Of a DNA stretch of 64,000 nt, positions 22,918-33,770 are shown piece by piece. Under the pieces are notes generated by a model. It was given only the letters and a program-made list of their open reading frames with translations. It was not told where the DNA came from and ran no database searches. Positions within the stretch are counted from its first letter, which is position 1. Every line of letters starts with the position of its first letter. This DNA is from Cyclospora cayetanensis (Eukaryota > Apicomplexa > Conoidasida > Eucoccidiorida > Eimeriidae): NCBI RefSeq assembly GCF_002999335.1, contig NW_020312270.1:222498-286497 (forward strand), in the 5' to 3' direction. A program made the position numbers and the translations under genes.

Positions 22918-25900
22918 ATGGAGGGGGGGGTTGACACTTCTCTGCTAACCTCCTCGTCATGCGCTTCTAATACTTCACCGTCCTCGAACGACGGCAGCAA
23001 CAGGGATCATGCTGTTTCAGCTGTCGTTACAGCTTCTGCGGGGGGGCTTTCGCCACAGCAGCAGTCCGAGCAGCATCTGCCTTGCTGCCTAATGCAGCAG
23101 CAGCAGCAGCAGAAGGAGGAACAAGATCAGGGGGAAGAAAGCTGTACAAAATCAGGGAGCCTCCCAAGAAGGGAAATGGGGGGCAGTGTCGAGACACTGC
23201 CATCCCTGCGAGACAGGAAGAGCAGTTTTCGCGGCGGAGAGTCTGTCAGCAGCAGCAACAGCATATTGCAGCGTGGCTCATGTCAGCAGGAGAGTCATTC
23301 GTATTCTCCAGAGTCTGCGCATGCATTTCAACGCGAAGAGCGGCAACTCCTCCAGCAGCAAGATACCCAAGAAGAGCAACTCACGATAGAGCAACAACGG
23401 CAGCACCAGCAGAGAACGCCTCCCATGCACTATGCCCAGAGAGAAGAGGAAGCGCTTCCTCGGGATCTAACAAATGCAGCAGCAGCAGCATCAGCTGCTA
23501 GTGCTGCTGCTGCTGCAGCTTCTCAGCAGCAGCAGCAGCAGCAGCAGCAGCTCTTGGTCCAGCTGGAAATGCTCGATTCAACAAAGTCTCAGGCACTGGA
23601 AGAACTGCAGCCTTCCGCACGGCTGCACCCATATCGAAGCTCCGAGCAGCAGCCGACAAAGCCTCAGCACTTCACGAGTCTTCCTGCGTCTCTTGCAGCA
23701 GCAGCAGCAACGGCAGGGGCAGCTGCTGGCGCTCAGTCTATAGCTGCATCTTCAGCATCGCGAACAGCCGTTGCTGCTGCCTCCGCTGCTCAGTCCGAAG
23801 AGAGGAAGCTGCTGTCTCTGGGGGAGTGTGCAGCAAAGGCAGATTCTGCCTTTTCTTCTGCAACAGGAGAGGAGGCAGCGGCGCAGAGGGCAGCCTCTGA
23901 CATAACTCCCCCCAGTCTCAGGGAGCTTGTGGAGCTAACAGCGCATGCTGCAACGTCTCAAGGGAGCAGCTGCAACGGCAGCAGCAGCAGCTGGTTTCGC
24001 CCGGAGAATCTGCGACTGAGCGAGCGAGGAAACAGATATTTCTTCCTGCGAGAGCCGCCTGACGCTGTCGCAGGAGCAGCGAGATGCCTCGCTACCCTTC
24101 TACTTTGCCACTCTGGTGATCTTTTCGACATATATCACTCTGCCGCGCAGAAGGCAGCACCCCCTCAGCTGCCACAGCAGCTTCTTGCTTCCCCTGACAT
24201 TGCTGTCAAGCGCGAGTTGGAGAAACGTGGTAGAGCTGCGCAGCAGCCTGCCCCCTATCAGCTCCAAGCCCACAGTTGGCTGGAAGACGCGAGGATAACT
24301 AGACAGGAGACGCAGAAGCGGCAGGATCTGTTGAGCGGAGGCTTCGTTGGCATGCATGCGGCGCGGGCTAAGTGGCTGTTGCTGCGGGGGCGAGGCTGCT
24401 GCATGCGCCTGCAGCTTCTTCAGTCCCTTCAACTGCTGCAGCAAACTAAGGCGGCTGTCTTGCAGTTGCTGGCGTCTCGATGCCACTTGTGTGAGCACAC
24501 CTGCGACTCCTCCCGCAGACGTAACTCCTCCCGCGACGGCGCGTTGCTGCTTCCCGAGGCACCTCCCCGGCAGAAGAAAATGGCTCTGTGGCTTCTGCAT
24601 CGACTGCTGCATGCGACCGTTGGGAGCACCTGCTCCAGCGACGGCAGGCGTGAGGACAGATCCAGTCACTGTGCCTCTGGAGGCGCTTTTCTCGAAGAGG
24701 CAGACGAGCGATTTGCGCACTTTGTTGTGCGGTGTCTGGGGAGCCAGTGGAAGCAGACGCTGTTGCAACACATGCAGAACGACAGCAGCAGCAGTGCGGG
24801 CGAGAGAGAATTCCCTTTCAGCGGCGTCAAGAGACACAGCGAAACCGACCTGCAGCACCCTCGAAAAAGGCTAGCCATCGAGAGGCTGCTTCGCGTGTCG
24901 ACTCCTGCCGCAGGCGTAGAGCCTTCGTCTTCAGAAGCAGCAGCAGCAGCAGCAGCAGGCAGAGAACTAGGTTCAGGAGGCGTTGCATGCGTCGCCGTAC
25001 AGTCAATTGGACGGGCAGTTGTGGTTCGACGCGTTTCCCAGAGCTGCTGCTCGGTGCTCCGCTTTTTTCCAAAGACTGCTGTAGAGGAGCGTCGTTTGGA
25101 TGCTGCAGCAGCTTCATCAGCAGCAGCAGCTTCAGCAGCAGCAGCAGACGCGCTGCCTCCACCTCCTGCTCGCAGGGGAGGACGCAAGGGAAGAGGCGGC
25201 AGAGGCGTTTTTGGGCAGCAGCAGCAACAACAACAGCTGCTGCTGCTCTGTGGTTTTAAGGAGCAACTTTGTCCAGGTCTCTTGCTTCAGGTGCATGCAC
25301 TGGCTGTACACTTGCACTGGTAGACGCGATGCGGCGCTTAGGGTGTCTGCGCCTCCAATCATTGCCTCGCCGCATGTGCTTGAGGATAAATCCCGCTGCT
25401 TATGATCGTGCTCTTCACGTCTGCCGCAGGTAGACGGGATGCTGCCCTCTCCTCTACAGCAGCAGCTGCTGCGAATACGCCAAGAGTCTCTGGATGCTGC
25501 GCGACTGCGTGAGGGTATGTATCTGTGGGCAGTCTGCAGGCTTGTTGGTATTTTGCTGTTGTTGCTCCTTTGTTGTTGCTCCTTTGTTGTTGCTCCTTTA
25601 TTGTTGCTCCTTTGTTGTTGCTCCTTTGTTGTTGCTCCCTTGTTGTTGCTCCTTTGTTGTTGCTCCTTTGTTGTTGCTCCTTTGTTGTTGCTCCCTTGTT
25701 GTTGCTCCTTTATTGTTGCTCCTTTATTGTTGCTCCTTTATTGTTGCTCCTTTATTGTTGCTCCTTTTTCGCTGCCCCTTTGTTGTTGCTCCTTTATTGT
25801 TGCTCCCTTGTTGTTGCCCCTTTGTTGTTGCCCCTTTATTGTTGCCCCTTTATTGTTGCTCCTTTATTGTCGCTCCCTTGTTGTTGCTCCTTTATTGTTG

Positions 25901-28513
25901 CTCCCTTGTTGTTGCTCCCTTGTTGTTGCCCCTTTGTTGTTGCTCCTTTATTGTTGCTCCTTTGTTGTTGCTCCTTTGTTGTTGCCCCTTTATTGTCGCT
26001 CCTTTATTGTTGCTCCCTTGTTGTTGCTCCTTTGTTGTTGCTCCTTTGTTGTTGCTCCTTTATTGTTGCTCCTTTATTGTTGCTCCTTTATTGTTGCTCC
26101 TTTGTTGTTGCTCCCTTGTTGTTGCTCCTTTGTTGTTGCTCCTTTATTGTTGCTCCTTTATTGTTGCTCCTTTATTGTTGCTCCTTTGTTGTTGCTCCTT
26201 TATTGTTGCTCCCTTGTTGTTGCTCCTTTATTGTTGCTCCTTTGTTGTTGCTCCCTTGTTGTTGCTCCCTTGTTGTTGCTCCTTTATTGTTGCCCCTTTG
26301 TTGTTGCTCCTTTATTGTTGCTCCTTTGTTGTTGCTCCTTTGTTGTTGCCCCTTTATTGTCGCTCCTTTTCCGCTGTTCCCTTGTTGTTGCTCCTTTATT
26401 GTTGCTCCTCTGTTGTTGCCCCTTTATTGTTGCTCCCTTGTTGTTGCTCCCTTGTTGTTGCTCCTTTATTGTCGCTCCTTTTTCGCTGCCCCTTTGTTGT
26501 TGCTCCTTTATTGTTGCTCCCTTGTTGTTGCTCCTTTATTGTTGGTCGTTTGTTGTTGCTCGCTTGTTGTTGCTCCCTTGTTGTTGCTCCTTTATTGCTG
26601 CTCCTTTATTGTTGCTCCTTTATTGTTGCCCCTTTGTTGTTGCTCCCTTGTTGTTGCTCCTTTGTTGTTGCTCCCTTGTTGTTGCTCCCTTGTTGTTGCC
26701 CCTTTATTGTTGCTCCTTTATTGTTGCTCCTTTATTGTTGCTCCTTTATTGTCGCTCCTTTTCCGCTGCACCTTTGTTGTTGCTCCTTTGTTGTTGCTCC
26801 CTTGTTGTTGCTCCCTTGTTGTTGCCCCTTTGTTGTTGCTCCTTTATTGTTGCTCCTTTGTTGTTGCTCCTTTATTGTTGCTCCTTTATTGTTGCTCCTT
26901 TGTTGTTGCTCCTTTATTGTTGCTCCTTTATTGTTGCTCCTTTGTTGTTGCTCCCTTGTTGTTGCTCCTTTGTTGTTGCTCCCTTGTTGTTGCTCCCTTG
27001 TTGTTGCTCCTTTATTGTTGCTCCTTTGTTGTTGCCCCTTTATTGTCGCTCCTTTTCCGCTGCCCTTTTGTTGTTGCTCCTTTGCTGCTGCTTCTTCTTC
27101 TGCTGCTATTGGCATTAAGTGCGGCTCTTTTCACACGGTTTGGCTGTGCCGGTAGGGGGTATGGTGAAAGGGGTGTTTCTGCTGCTGCTGCTTCTTCTTC
27201 TGCTGCTATTTTGCAGAGTTTTTGCGCTTTGGCGTTGCTCGGTGGCCAGCTGCCCTTGACGCTCCCCTCGCTCTGCCGTGTCGGTCGCTTCTCCTCAAGC
27301 GATCTCCTGTACACGGGTAATTTTGCATTTGTTGCGAGAAGTCTTGCGACTGCTGCCGACCTCGTTTCTATTAGGCGTCATCCAGGAAACAGCAGACAGC
27401 ACTCTGTCTGTTCAGGCTTTGTTGGCATGCACGTGCCATGCCACATGAGTTACTGATGCTGATGCTGCTGCTGTTGCTGCATTTAGCGGGAAAAGTCATT
27501 GTGAAGAACACACTGCGAGACGCAGGAGTTCTGTGTTGTCTTTGGGGTGGTTTTGGCCCTTAGGTTCGGCGTGTTTGCATCGGAGTGGCTCCCTGCCGGG
27601 ATGCCCCTCGTGGAGTATGCGGGCGAGGTGTACATACACCCCAAGACCAAGCGTTACCCTCCACCGCAGCTGGCTGAAATTCGGTGAGCGCTACCTGCGG
27701 CTGTTGAGGGATGCGAGGTCCATCTCTTGCGATCACAACGTCGAAGCGGGTAAAAATTTCTCTCCGTTTTGCACGACACGCAACAGAGCAGCACCACTTC
27801 ACGGGCTTCTTGCATGGATATGAATTCGTCTGCTGCTGTCGCAGCGAGGCGCGTTATGACTGGCAACACGGGAACTGCTACTGCTTTGCTGTCGAGGAGA
27901 CGTTATGCACGCGATACGTGGACGCTACAGACATGGGAAACCTCGCGAGGTTCGTTCTTGCTGCTGTGTGGCTTTGGCGGTCTGGCTGCCTGCCTCTTTC
28001 CTCGCTCGCTGACAAGCTGGCCAGTAGTAATAGCTCGCTCCCTCTTTATGCAGAGCGAGATCAAGGCGGTTTGCCGCCATAGGCAGTGCCCTTTCCCAGC
28101 CTGCACTCCCCATGCTACCTTTGGCTGACCTTCCGAGCATTCGAGTCAGTCCAGTGCTGCACCTGTGTGTGTACTAAAGACAGCGGCAAGCGCCGGAGTC
28201 TACAGCCGTTTTCCCTTCCGAACCCTCCTGACGAAGGAATCCTAGGGCCGTCTCGCTGCAGAAACACACGTGCGCTCAACGCCACAGGGGAAGCATTAGC
28301 GGCACACAGTCCAACTTGCGCGTCTGTATCTGCAGGTATATCAACCACTGCTGCGAGCCGAACGCCGAGTCCGTGCTGCTTGGCGACAGCGTTGTAGGCA
28401 TCTCTGCCCTCAGAGACATCGTTTCAGGAGAGGAGGTGTTCTATGATTACCAGTACGCTCTGCACAGTTCTGCAGCAGCAGCATTCATTGCCCGCCCATT
28501 GCAAATTCTCTAG
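22918..28513 (+). CDS. SET-domain lysine methyltransferase, Gln/Ala-rich
   Basis: Phase-consistent model of 968 residues from exons 22918-25290, 25430-25514, 27487-27532, 27564-27683, 27845-27949 and 28336-28513. The SET domain, at about residues 820-950, would transfer methyl groups from SAM to lysine, probably on histones. It starts with KVIVKNTLRDAG and FGVFASEWLPAGMPLVEYAGEVY-type strands. It carries the core VDATDMGNLARYINHCCEPNA split over two exons, and ends with GEEVFYDYQY holding the catalytic Tyr. The NHCC core and VDAT..GN..R pattern resemble SET1/trithorax-type domains, but no Cys-rich post-SET follows; the protein ends 18 residues after YDYQY. The N-terminal 790 residues are mostly Gln, Ala and Ser runs with islands such as SWFRPENLRLSERGNRYFFL. 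The start is the Met before EGGVDTS; an upstream in-frame ATG lies at 22831. Intron 2 holds the 14-bp minisatellite. Confidence 0.8.
23532..23551 (+). repeat. CAG run in the SET gene
   Basis: A (CAG)n tract read as poly-Gln in the large first exon of the SET-domain gene. Similar CAG tracts in the same exon start near 23093 and 24937 and read as Gln or Ala depending on frame. Confidence 0.8.
25555..27095 (+). repeat. 14-bp minisatellite, about 110 copies, intronic
   Basis: Tandem array of GTTGTTGCTCCTTT with frequent CCTTT/CCCTT and TTGTTG/TTATTG alternations and a few TTTTCGCTGCC, TTTTCCGCTG or GTCGCTCC variants. Period 14, so each forward frame cycles through all registers every 42 bases. 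No stop occurs on the plus strand, and all three frames are open for more than 1.5 kb, encoding a Leu/Cys/Val/Ala/Pro cycle (VAPLLLLLCCCSFV). It lies inside intron 2 (25515-27486) of the SET-domain gene, whose exon phases close across it, so it is read here as intronic rather than coding. Confidence 0.9.
27627..27640. repeat. GGTGTA-NN-TACACC inverted repeat, SET exon
   Basis: GGTGTACATACACC, two 6-base arms with a 2-base centre. It lies within the SET domain exon and encodes V-Y-I-H of the EVYIHP stretch. It is one member of a set of such sites in this window. Confidence 0.8.
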
Positions 28514-29525
28514 TTGGTGCCTATGTGCGTGGATTCCCCATTGCTGCTGCATCTTGTGTTTCCTGGCTTGCATGTGCATGTGCCGCATGCAGCTTTTCCG
28601 ACTCCTCAAAGGAAGGCTGCCTTTGTCAGGCGAAGACCTGCACGGGAAGCATGTAGCCTCTGCCTTTTTTTTTGAAAATCCATGTAGAATATCTGTAGTC
28701 TACTTGCGCAGGGGTGTTGCTTCAGTCTTTTCCGGAAACACGGTACAACCAGCCCCTTTTTAGCTCCCTCCATATATCCACTGCAGCGCGAACATTTCGT
28801 TTGTTTCGTAAACTATCTCGAACGACAGCTAGCACAGCGGCGTGTAAGCCATATTCAAATCTAACTAGCTGGCAAGTTGCACGCTTCTGGACGCCAAGAT
28901 CTCCCCAACAAGGAGCCTTCAGCAATATACGCCTACGCGCGGGGTGCTGGATGTCTAGGCTCCCTAATACGCGCTCAGAGGAGCAGGGCGACTACATGGC
29001 TGCATGCGAGCACCCAAAAAAATGCCCTCGCTGGCATCAGCAACATGGCATACACTTCACAAAGTTCTTTTTGACCGAAACATTTTTTAAAAGTCAGAGA
29101 AGTCATTGCGGCTCCCTTGAAACGGAATGCAAAGTTTTTGATGTACTCACAGGGTGTCTTCCCAGCAGCGGTGAGATAGCAATGTGTGCACACGGGCAGG
29201 TGCTGCTGGTGCAGAAGTTGTTGAACGGGTGCGCCTGCCGTTCTCATCAACGCCAGCCGTCAGTCATTTCTTGCTGCCGGTGTTGACGACTTGGAGGTTG
29301 GAGTGTACTGGCTGCGCAACTGCTGCCAATGTGGCTTCGACCTTGGATATGCTCACGGCCTTTGCTGGCTGCGTGCAGAGGTTACCACCACACAGCATTC
29401 CGGGGAAGCCCCCGTCATGAAGGAAGAAACGCGTCAGCAGGCTGACAGACACTAACGTCCATCGTCAAATCATTTCAGCAGGAGACGATCCTACACATGT
29501 ATATATAGGCATGACTTAAGCTTAC
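28514..29525. other. downstream of SET gene, unresolved minus-strand frames
   Basis: Minus-strand open pieces at about 29430-29290 (LHDGGFPGMLCGGNLC, KAVSISKVEATLAAVAQP) and 29220-29060 (TPCEYIKNFAFRFKGAAM) read like protein. They may be 3' exons of the small candidate gene at 29642-29526. Junction phases could not be made to agree, so no model is given. Confidence 0.3.
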
Positions 29526-29642
29526 GTTTCTGAGGATCCTTTGAAGCTTATCCTTCTTGCCGCCCTCTTTCGGCTTGTGAGGTTTGTTCTTGCGGGCATG
29601 GGAAGCCACGACCTTTGCTTTCTTCGGAGGGCACTGCACCAT
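29526..29642 (-). CDS. candidate first exon of small Lys-rich protein
   Basis: An ATG at 29642 opens a 39-codon Lys-rich stretch (MVQCPPKKAKVVASHARKNK, then GGKKDKLQRILRN) that ends in phase 0 at an excellent donor, GTAAGC. The downstream exons were not resolved, but minus-strand candidates lie in 28975-29460. The Lys-rich start could be a nuclear or nucleolar signal or an RNA-binding tail. I do not recognise the family. Confidence 0.35.
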
Positions 29643-30239
29643 TATGTCGGCTGGACTGCTCAAGAATTGTACTTGGCGATGGCGTTGCAAGCGGGGGAAT
29701 CCTGCTAGGGGAGAGCTTCCAGCGGCGGCACGAGCTGTACAGCGCGTCGGTGAGAAGCGAACGCGCGCGCCTAGCAGCACCTGCAATGAAGGATACAGTC
29801 TATCCGACGCATATACATATATTATGTATGTCTATAGACCTTAAACGCATATGAAGGCTGTGTATCGGGCCGAATTTTTATTTGCTTGGGATGCTATTAT
29901 GGGCAAGACCACCCGCATGCTGCACGGCTGCAGCCCCGTCGTGCTCACACGCGCCCCCGACTGGCTGCTCCCGCATGCAGCAGGCGGTCCCTCCGCAGTT
30001 CTCGCTTTTTATCCAGCAGCAGCAGCAGCATACCAAACCATTTGGAGGGCTGTCTGTGTGGCTCGGGATGGCCGTTGGAGGCGCTGCTGTAGAATAATCC
30101 GCACAGTCGCCCAGACACCCCAGCGAGCAGTCAAAGATAGCCAGTGTTTAGAGGCTCTGCTGCATCCTGCTGGCCACTGCTGCTTCCTGTTTAGCCCGCT
30201 GCTGACGGCAGCTCTGACTGCTACACCGCAACACCCTCG

Positions 30240-33200
30240 CCAGGGGGCCTACCGCGACCACGCGCAAGGCAGTTTTCAAGCAGCACAAAAACACGGATAC
30301 AAGCAGTGCGTGCTTTCTCGCAGCCGCGGCAGCCGCCGCTGCAGCTGTGCCCCGCCCGTGGCTGCAGAAGATGGCATCCTCTCTCGTCATTACCTCGTCA
30401 TCCTCGCAGGGGGGCGTCATGTCTTCCTCCCTAGCGCCCTCTGGACTATCTCTGGGGTCACCTACCTCCAGCGGCGCGCCCCTAGGGTGCGCCGCGCGTA
30501 CAGACACCCGCGGCAGCAGCATGCACGGCAGCTGTTCGCGGCCTAGCAGCGTTCTGCGACACGTTGCGGTTATCGAGAAGCAGGCGCATGCACGCAGCAG
30601 CAGCTGCTGCTGCTGTACAGACACCCACGTTTTCGTAGGAGGCACGGGACTCGTTGGGACCATCTTCGTGTGGCGCATCCCCCCGCAGACTCAGCAACAG
30701 CATGAGCAGGGGGAACAGAATCATCATGAGCAGGGGGAACAGAATCATCATGAGCAGGGGGAACAGAATCATCATGAGCAGGGGGAACGGAATCAGCAAG
30801 AGCAGCAAAAGCCGCCAGGACTTGAATTCGTAGGACTGCTTGGACGTATGGCTTCCGCAATTCAAATGATGGTGCTCAATCAACAAGGGGATACGCTTCT
30901 GGCAGTAACGCAAACCGGGTAAGATTGCTGTTTTCTTTAGGCTTGAAGTTGCGATTGTATAGTAGCACAGCCGCCTGTGGAGGGGGGAAGGGAGGGAGGG
31001 GAGGTTATTTCAGTGTAAAAGCCAGTCATTTTCTTTCAAAGTGTGTATCCTGATGTAAACATGCGCACAGACGCATCATCCGTATGGGGGCTGTTGCTGC
31101 TGCGTTCCTGCCTCGATTCTTTTCTATCGGCGTCCTCTGGGAATTCCTCTCGTGTGCTGTGCGGTGTTGTGGATGCAGGCTGTGTTATGTGTGGTCAGTG
31201 GATGCAGAGGCTCTGGACGCTCTTCAGAAAGTGATGGGAGATGCACTTGCATTGACGCCAGGGGCAGCAGCGAGCGCTGCTGCCGCTGCGTGGCGCGGCA
31301 GCCGCAACAGTTCGCTGTACGCAAGGAGAGACTCTTTCTTCACTTCCCCCGTCGGAGACGAGCTGCTGCAGCACGGGGTCTTCGAGGCTTCTCAGGTGTA
31401 TGTACACCTCCTGCTGAACTCCCCGTCACCCCGCTGCGTCCTTGGCGCGGAGGGGAAGGGCTTTGCCGTTCTGGGTGCAGCGATCAGTGGCAGTGGAAGC
31501 GCCAGCACGAGCAGGATCGGTGATGACTTGCAAGCCGTAGAGTTTCTGCAGGACGGCAAACTTGTTGTGGCCGCTGCCTCCTGCCCCTCTGCGTATCCTC
31601 TGGGGATCTACGAGACGCAGAAGGGGCATCTACTTGCAGCCTTTGCAGCCACAGCTGTCGGCATTCCTTCCAAATCTAGCAGCAGCACAAGCCCCTCTGG
31701 TTGCAGCGGAGTGCAAGGAGGAACTGCAGTGCTGCTTTGCAACTTCACAGCTCTTGCTCTTGATCGCTCACGCCCCCCCCCCAGCGTGGCTAGCTCCACC
31801 CCAGCCACAGCCGTTGCTAAGGGCCGCTATCTTGCGGCTGCGTCGGATGTGGGTGGCTGTCTCGCCATGGCCTTTATAGAGGACGAAAAACTAGCAGAGC
31901 TGCATCGACACTATGACAGCTGTGCGAAGGAAGAGGAGCAGCAAGCAGCTGCCGGAGGACGTGCAGACGCAACACCTGCTGACCAGAGAGCCCCAGTGGT
32001 GCCTCAGATCTTGCCGCTTCAGGCTTTCTTCATCAACGAGAGAGCAGTCATGGTAAGCCTTGAACTCGATGCATGCATGTGTGCAATACCTTGCGTGTGT
32101 GCCGAGGAATGTAGAGGCAAACTGGCGAGTCGTTGGAATGCGATTACACCTCTGCGTCCCTTGCTGCATGTGCTTCTGCATGCTTCCGTCTGCTGGGATG
32201 CATGCACACGGCCGCTAAAAGACTCGTGCAGTGGGAAAAATTGCCGTATAGGCCTCCACATGGTCGGCTCTGCTCGCATGAGCTTGCTTCTCGCTGTCTT
32301 ATGTGAGAATGAGTGTTTGTGAGCAATTGTGAATGGACATGAGTGTTCGTGTGTATGTGTGTGTTAGAGTGCGCATGTTCATGAATGATTATGTGTATGT
32401 GTGTAAGGGGGTGTGTGTAAGTATGTATGTCTCTTCACTTGGGCATGTGTATATGAGTGTATTTGTGTGTATGAATCTGTGTGAATGTGAGTGAATATGT
32501 TTGTTTGTGTTTGCATTTGTGAGTGAACATATGTGTGTGTATGCATGTATGCGAATGCTTTTATGAGTGTTTGTATGTGCGCGACTAAATGGTGGTGATG
32601 TGTCTGCAGGCCGTGTCGCTCGTATGGCGTCCTCGTCGAAGGATGCTTCCCAGCAGCAGCGTCACCAGCATTCACTTGCTGCTAGGCTGCTCTGACGGAT
32701 TTATAAGGGTCTGCGCCTTCGTGCCGCAGACGCTTTCAAAGCAGCAGCTGCAGCAGGACAGGCAGATTCAAGTGATGTTTCCGCTACTGCGGCTGAAGAG
32801 TGTCACGCTAGCGAGGATTGCATGCGGCATGCAAAATGGTGCGCGCGGCATGTGATACGCATGCCATCGTGTTTGCTGCTGTCGTCCTTTCCCCAATGCC
32901 TCCTCTTCTAATGCTGAAATTGATGCTGCTTTGCGGGGGGGTGGGGGCTGGGCGTGTGTTGCAGCGAGTGTGTGCGACATGGTGTACGTACACCTGAGCA
33001 ACCGGCGTGCGGTGCTGATTGCGAGCTGCAACGCCACTGACTTACCTGCGGATGGCAGCGCTCCTGTAGCTGTATCAGCACTGGCAGGGGACAGCAGCAA
33101 CAGCAGCAGCAGCAACAGCAGCAGCAGCAACAGCAACAGCAATGGGGGGGGGTTTTACGAGGTTCGAGTCGCGGAGCCTACCCAAGAGGGACTAGAGACT

Positions 33201-33770
33201 GTCACTGAGGTGCTGCAAAGACACGCAGACTTTATTGTCGGTCTCGCTGCTTCTTCCACCGGAGCAACAATCGCGTCACTCTCTGTGGATGGTAAACTCG
33301 TGGTTCGCACCAACAGGGATGCACTGGCTACTACCCCCCCCGCTGCCACTGCCATCGCGTCTAACCGAACAGCGTCCAGTCATCGGTCTGAGCAGCAGGA
33401 TGCTGCAGCTCCCGCTGCAGCAAAAGCAGCAGCAGCCTTAGAGGGTTCTGCAGCAGCAGCGCATGCGAGTGCTGCTGCTGACGCTCACGACGCCCTCCCC
33501 AAGAAGCAGCAGCGCGTGACAGAAGAGGCGCACCAGATAGCTGCAACACGTGACATCGGAGCTGCAGCAGCGGACTTCGACAGAAGCGCAGCAAGCCTTG
33601 CTGCACAACGAGGCACTCCAGCCGCAGGAGAGGCTCCAGCGCAAGCTGAAGCCTCCATGTTGAGTGCAACTGGTGCAGAGGAAGCAGCGGCAGCAGACAC
33701 TGCAGTGGCAGAACGCGATGCGGCACTCAGTGACGTGGAACAAGATAAAATCCTTCCAGGAGACACTTAG
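30240..33770 (+). CDS. WD40-like repeat protein, family unknown
   Basis: Exons: about 30240-30918 (5' border unresolved), 31179-32052, 32610-32838 and 32965-33770 (stop). All three introns have GT..AG and phases match. Blade-like stretches include HVFVGGTGLVGTIFVWRI, LLAVTQTGLCYVWSVD (formed across intron 1), AVSLVWRP followed by LLLGCSDGFIRV, and HADFIVGLAASSTG followed by IASLSVDGKLVVR. These fit a beta-propeller scaffold with large low-complexity inserts. The first exon carries an 8-residue tandem repeat, the last an Ser/Asn run and a long Ala-rich acidic tail. No catalytic motif is visible. A propeller scaffold role is inference; I cannot name the orthologue. Two GGTGTA-NN-TACACC sites lie in its exons and both encode V-Y-V-H-L. 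Confidence 0.65.
30700..30797 (+). repeat. 24-bp coding tandem repeat
   Basis: Four copies of a 24-base unit, ATCATGAGCAGGGGGAACAG plus AATC, nearly identical to each other. They encode an 8-residue unit (HEQGEQNH) in the first recognised exon of the WD40-like gene. The last copy diverges. Confidence 0.9.
31395..31408. repeat. GGTGTA-NN-TACACC inverted repeat, WD40 exon
   Basis: GGTGTATGTACACC inside an exon of the WD40-like gene, encoding V-Y-V-H. A second site, GGTGTACGTACACC, is at 32981-32994 in the last exon of the same gene and encodes the same four residues. Confidence 0.8.
32330..32590 (+). repeat. GTGTGTATG-rich intronic tract
   Basis: A degenerate TG-rich stretch (TGTGTATG, GAGTGTTTGTATG and similar) inside the intron 32053-32609 of the WD40-like gene. 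It has no coding character. Confidence 0.7.

Noticed and set aside
25439..27456. Three overlapping forward frames of about 550-640 codons, Leu/Cys/Val-rich, as membrane proteins
   Set aside because: They are produced by the 14-bp array and lie inside a phase-consistent intron of the SET gene, so no protein is claimed.
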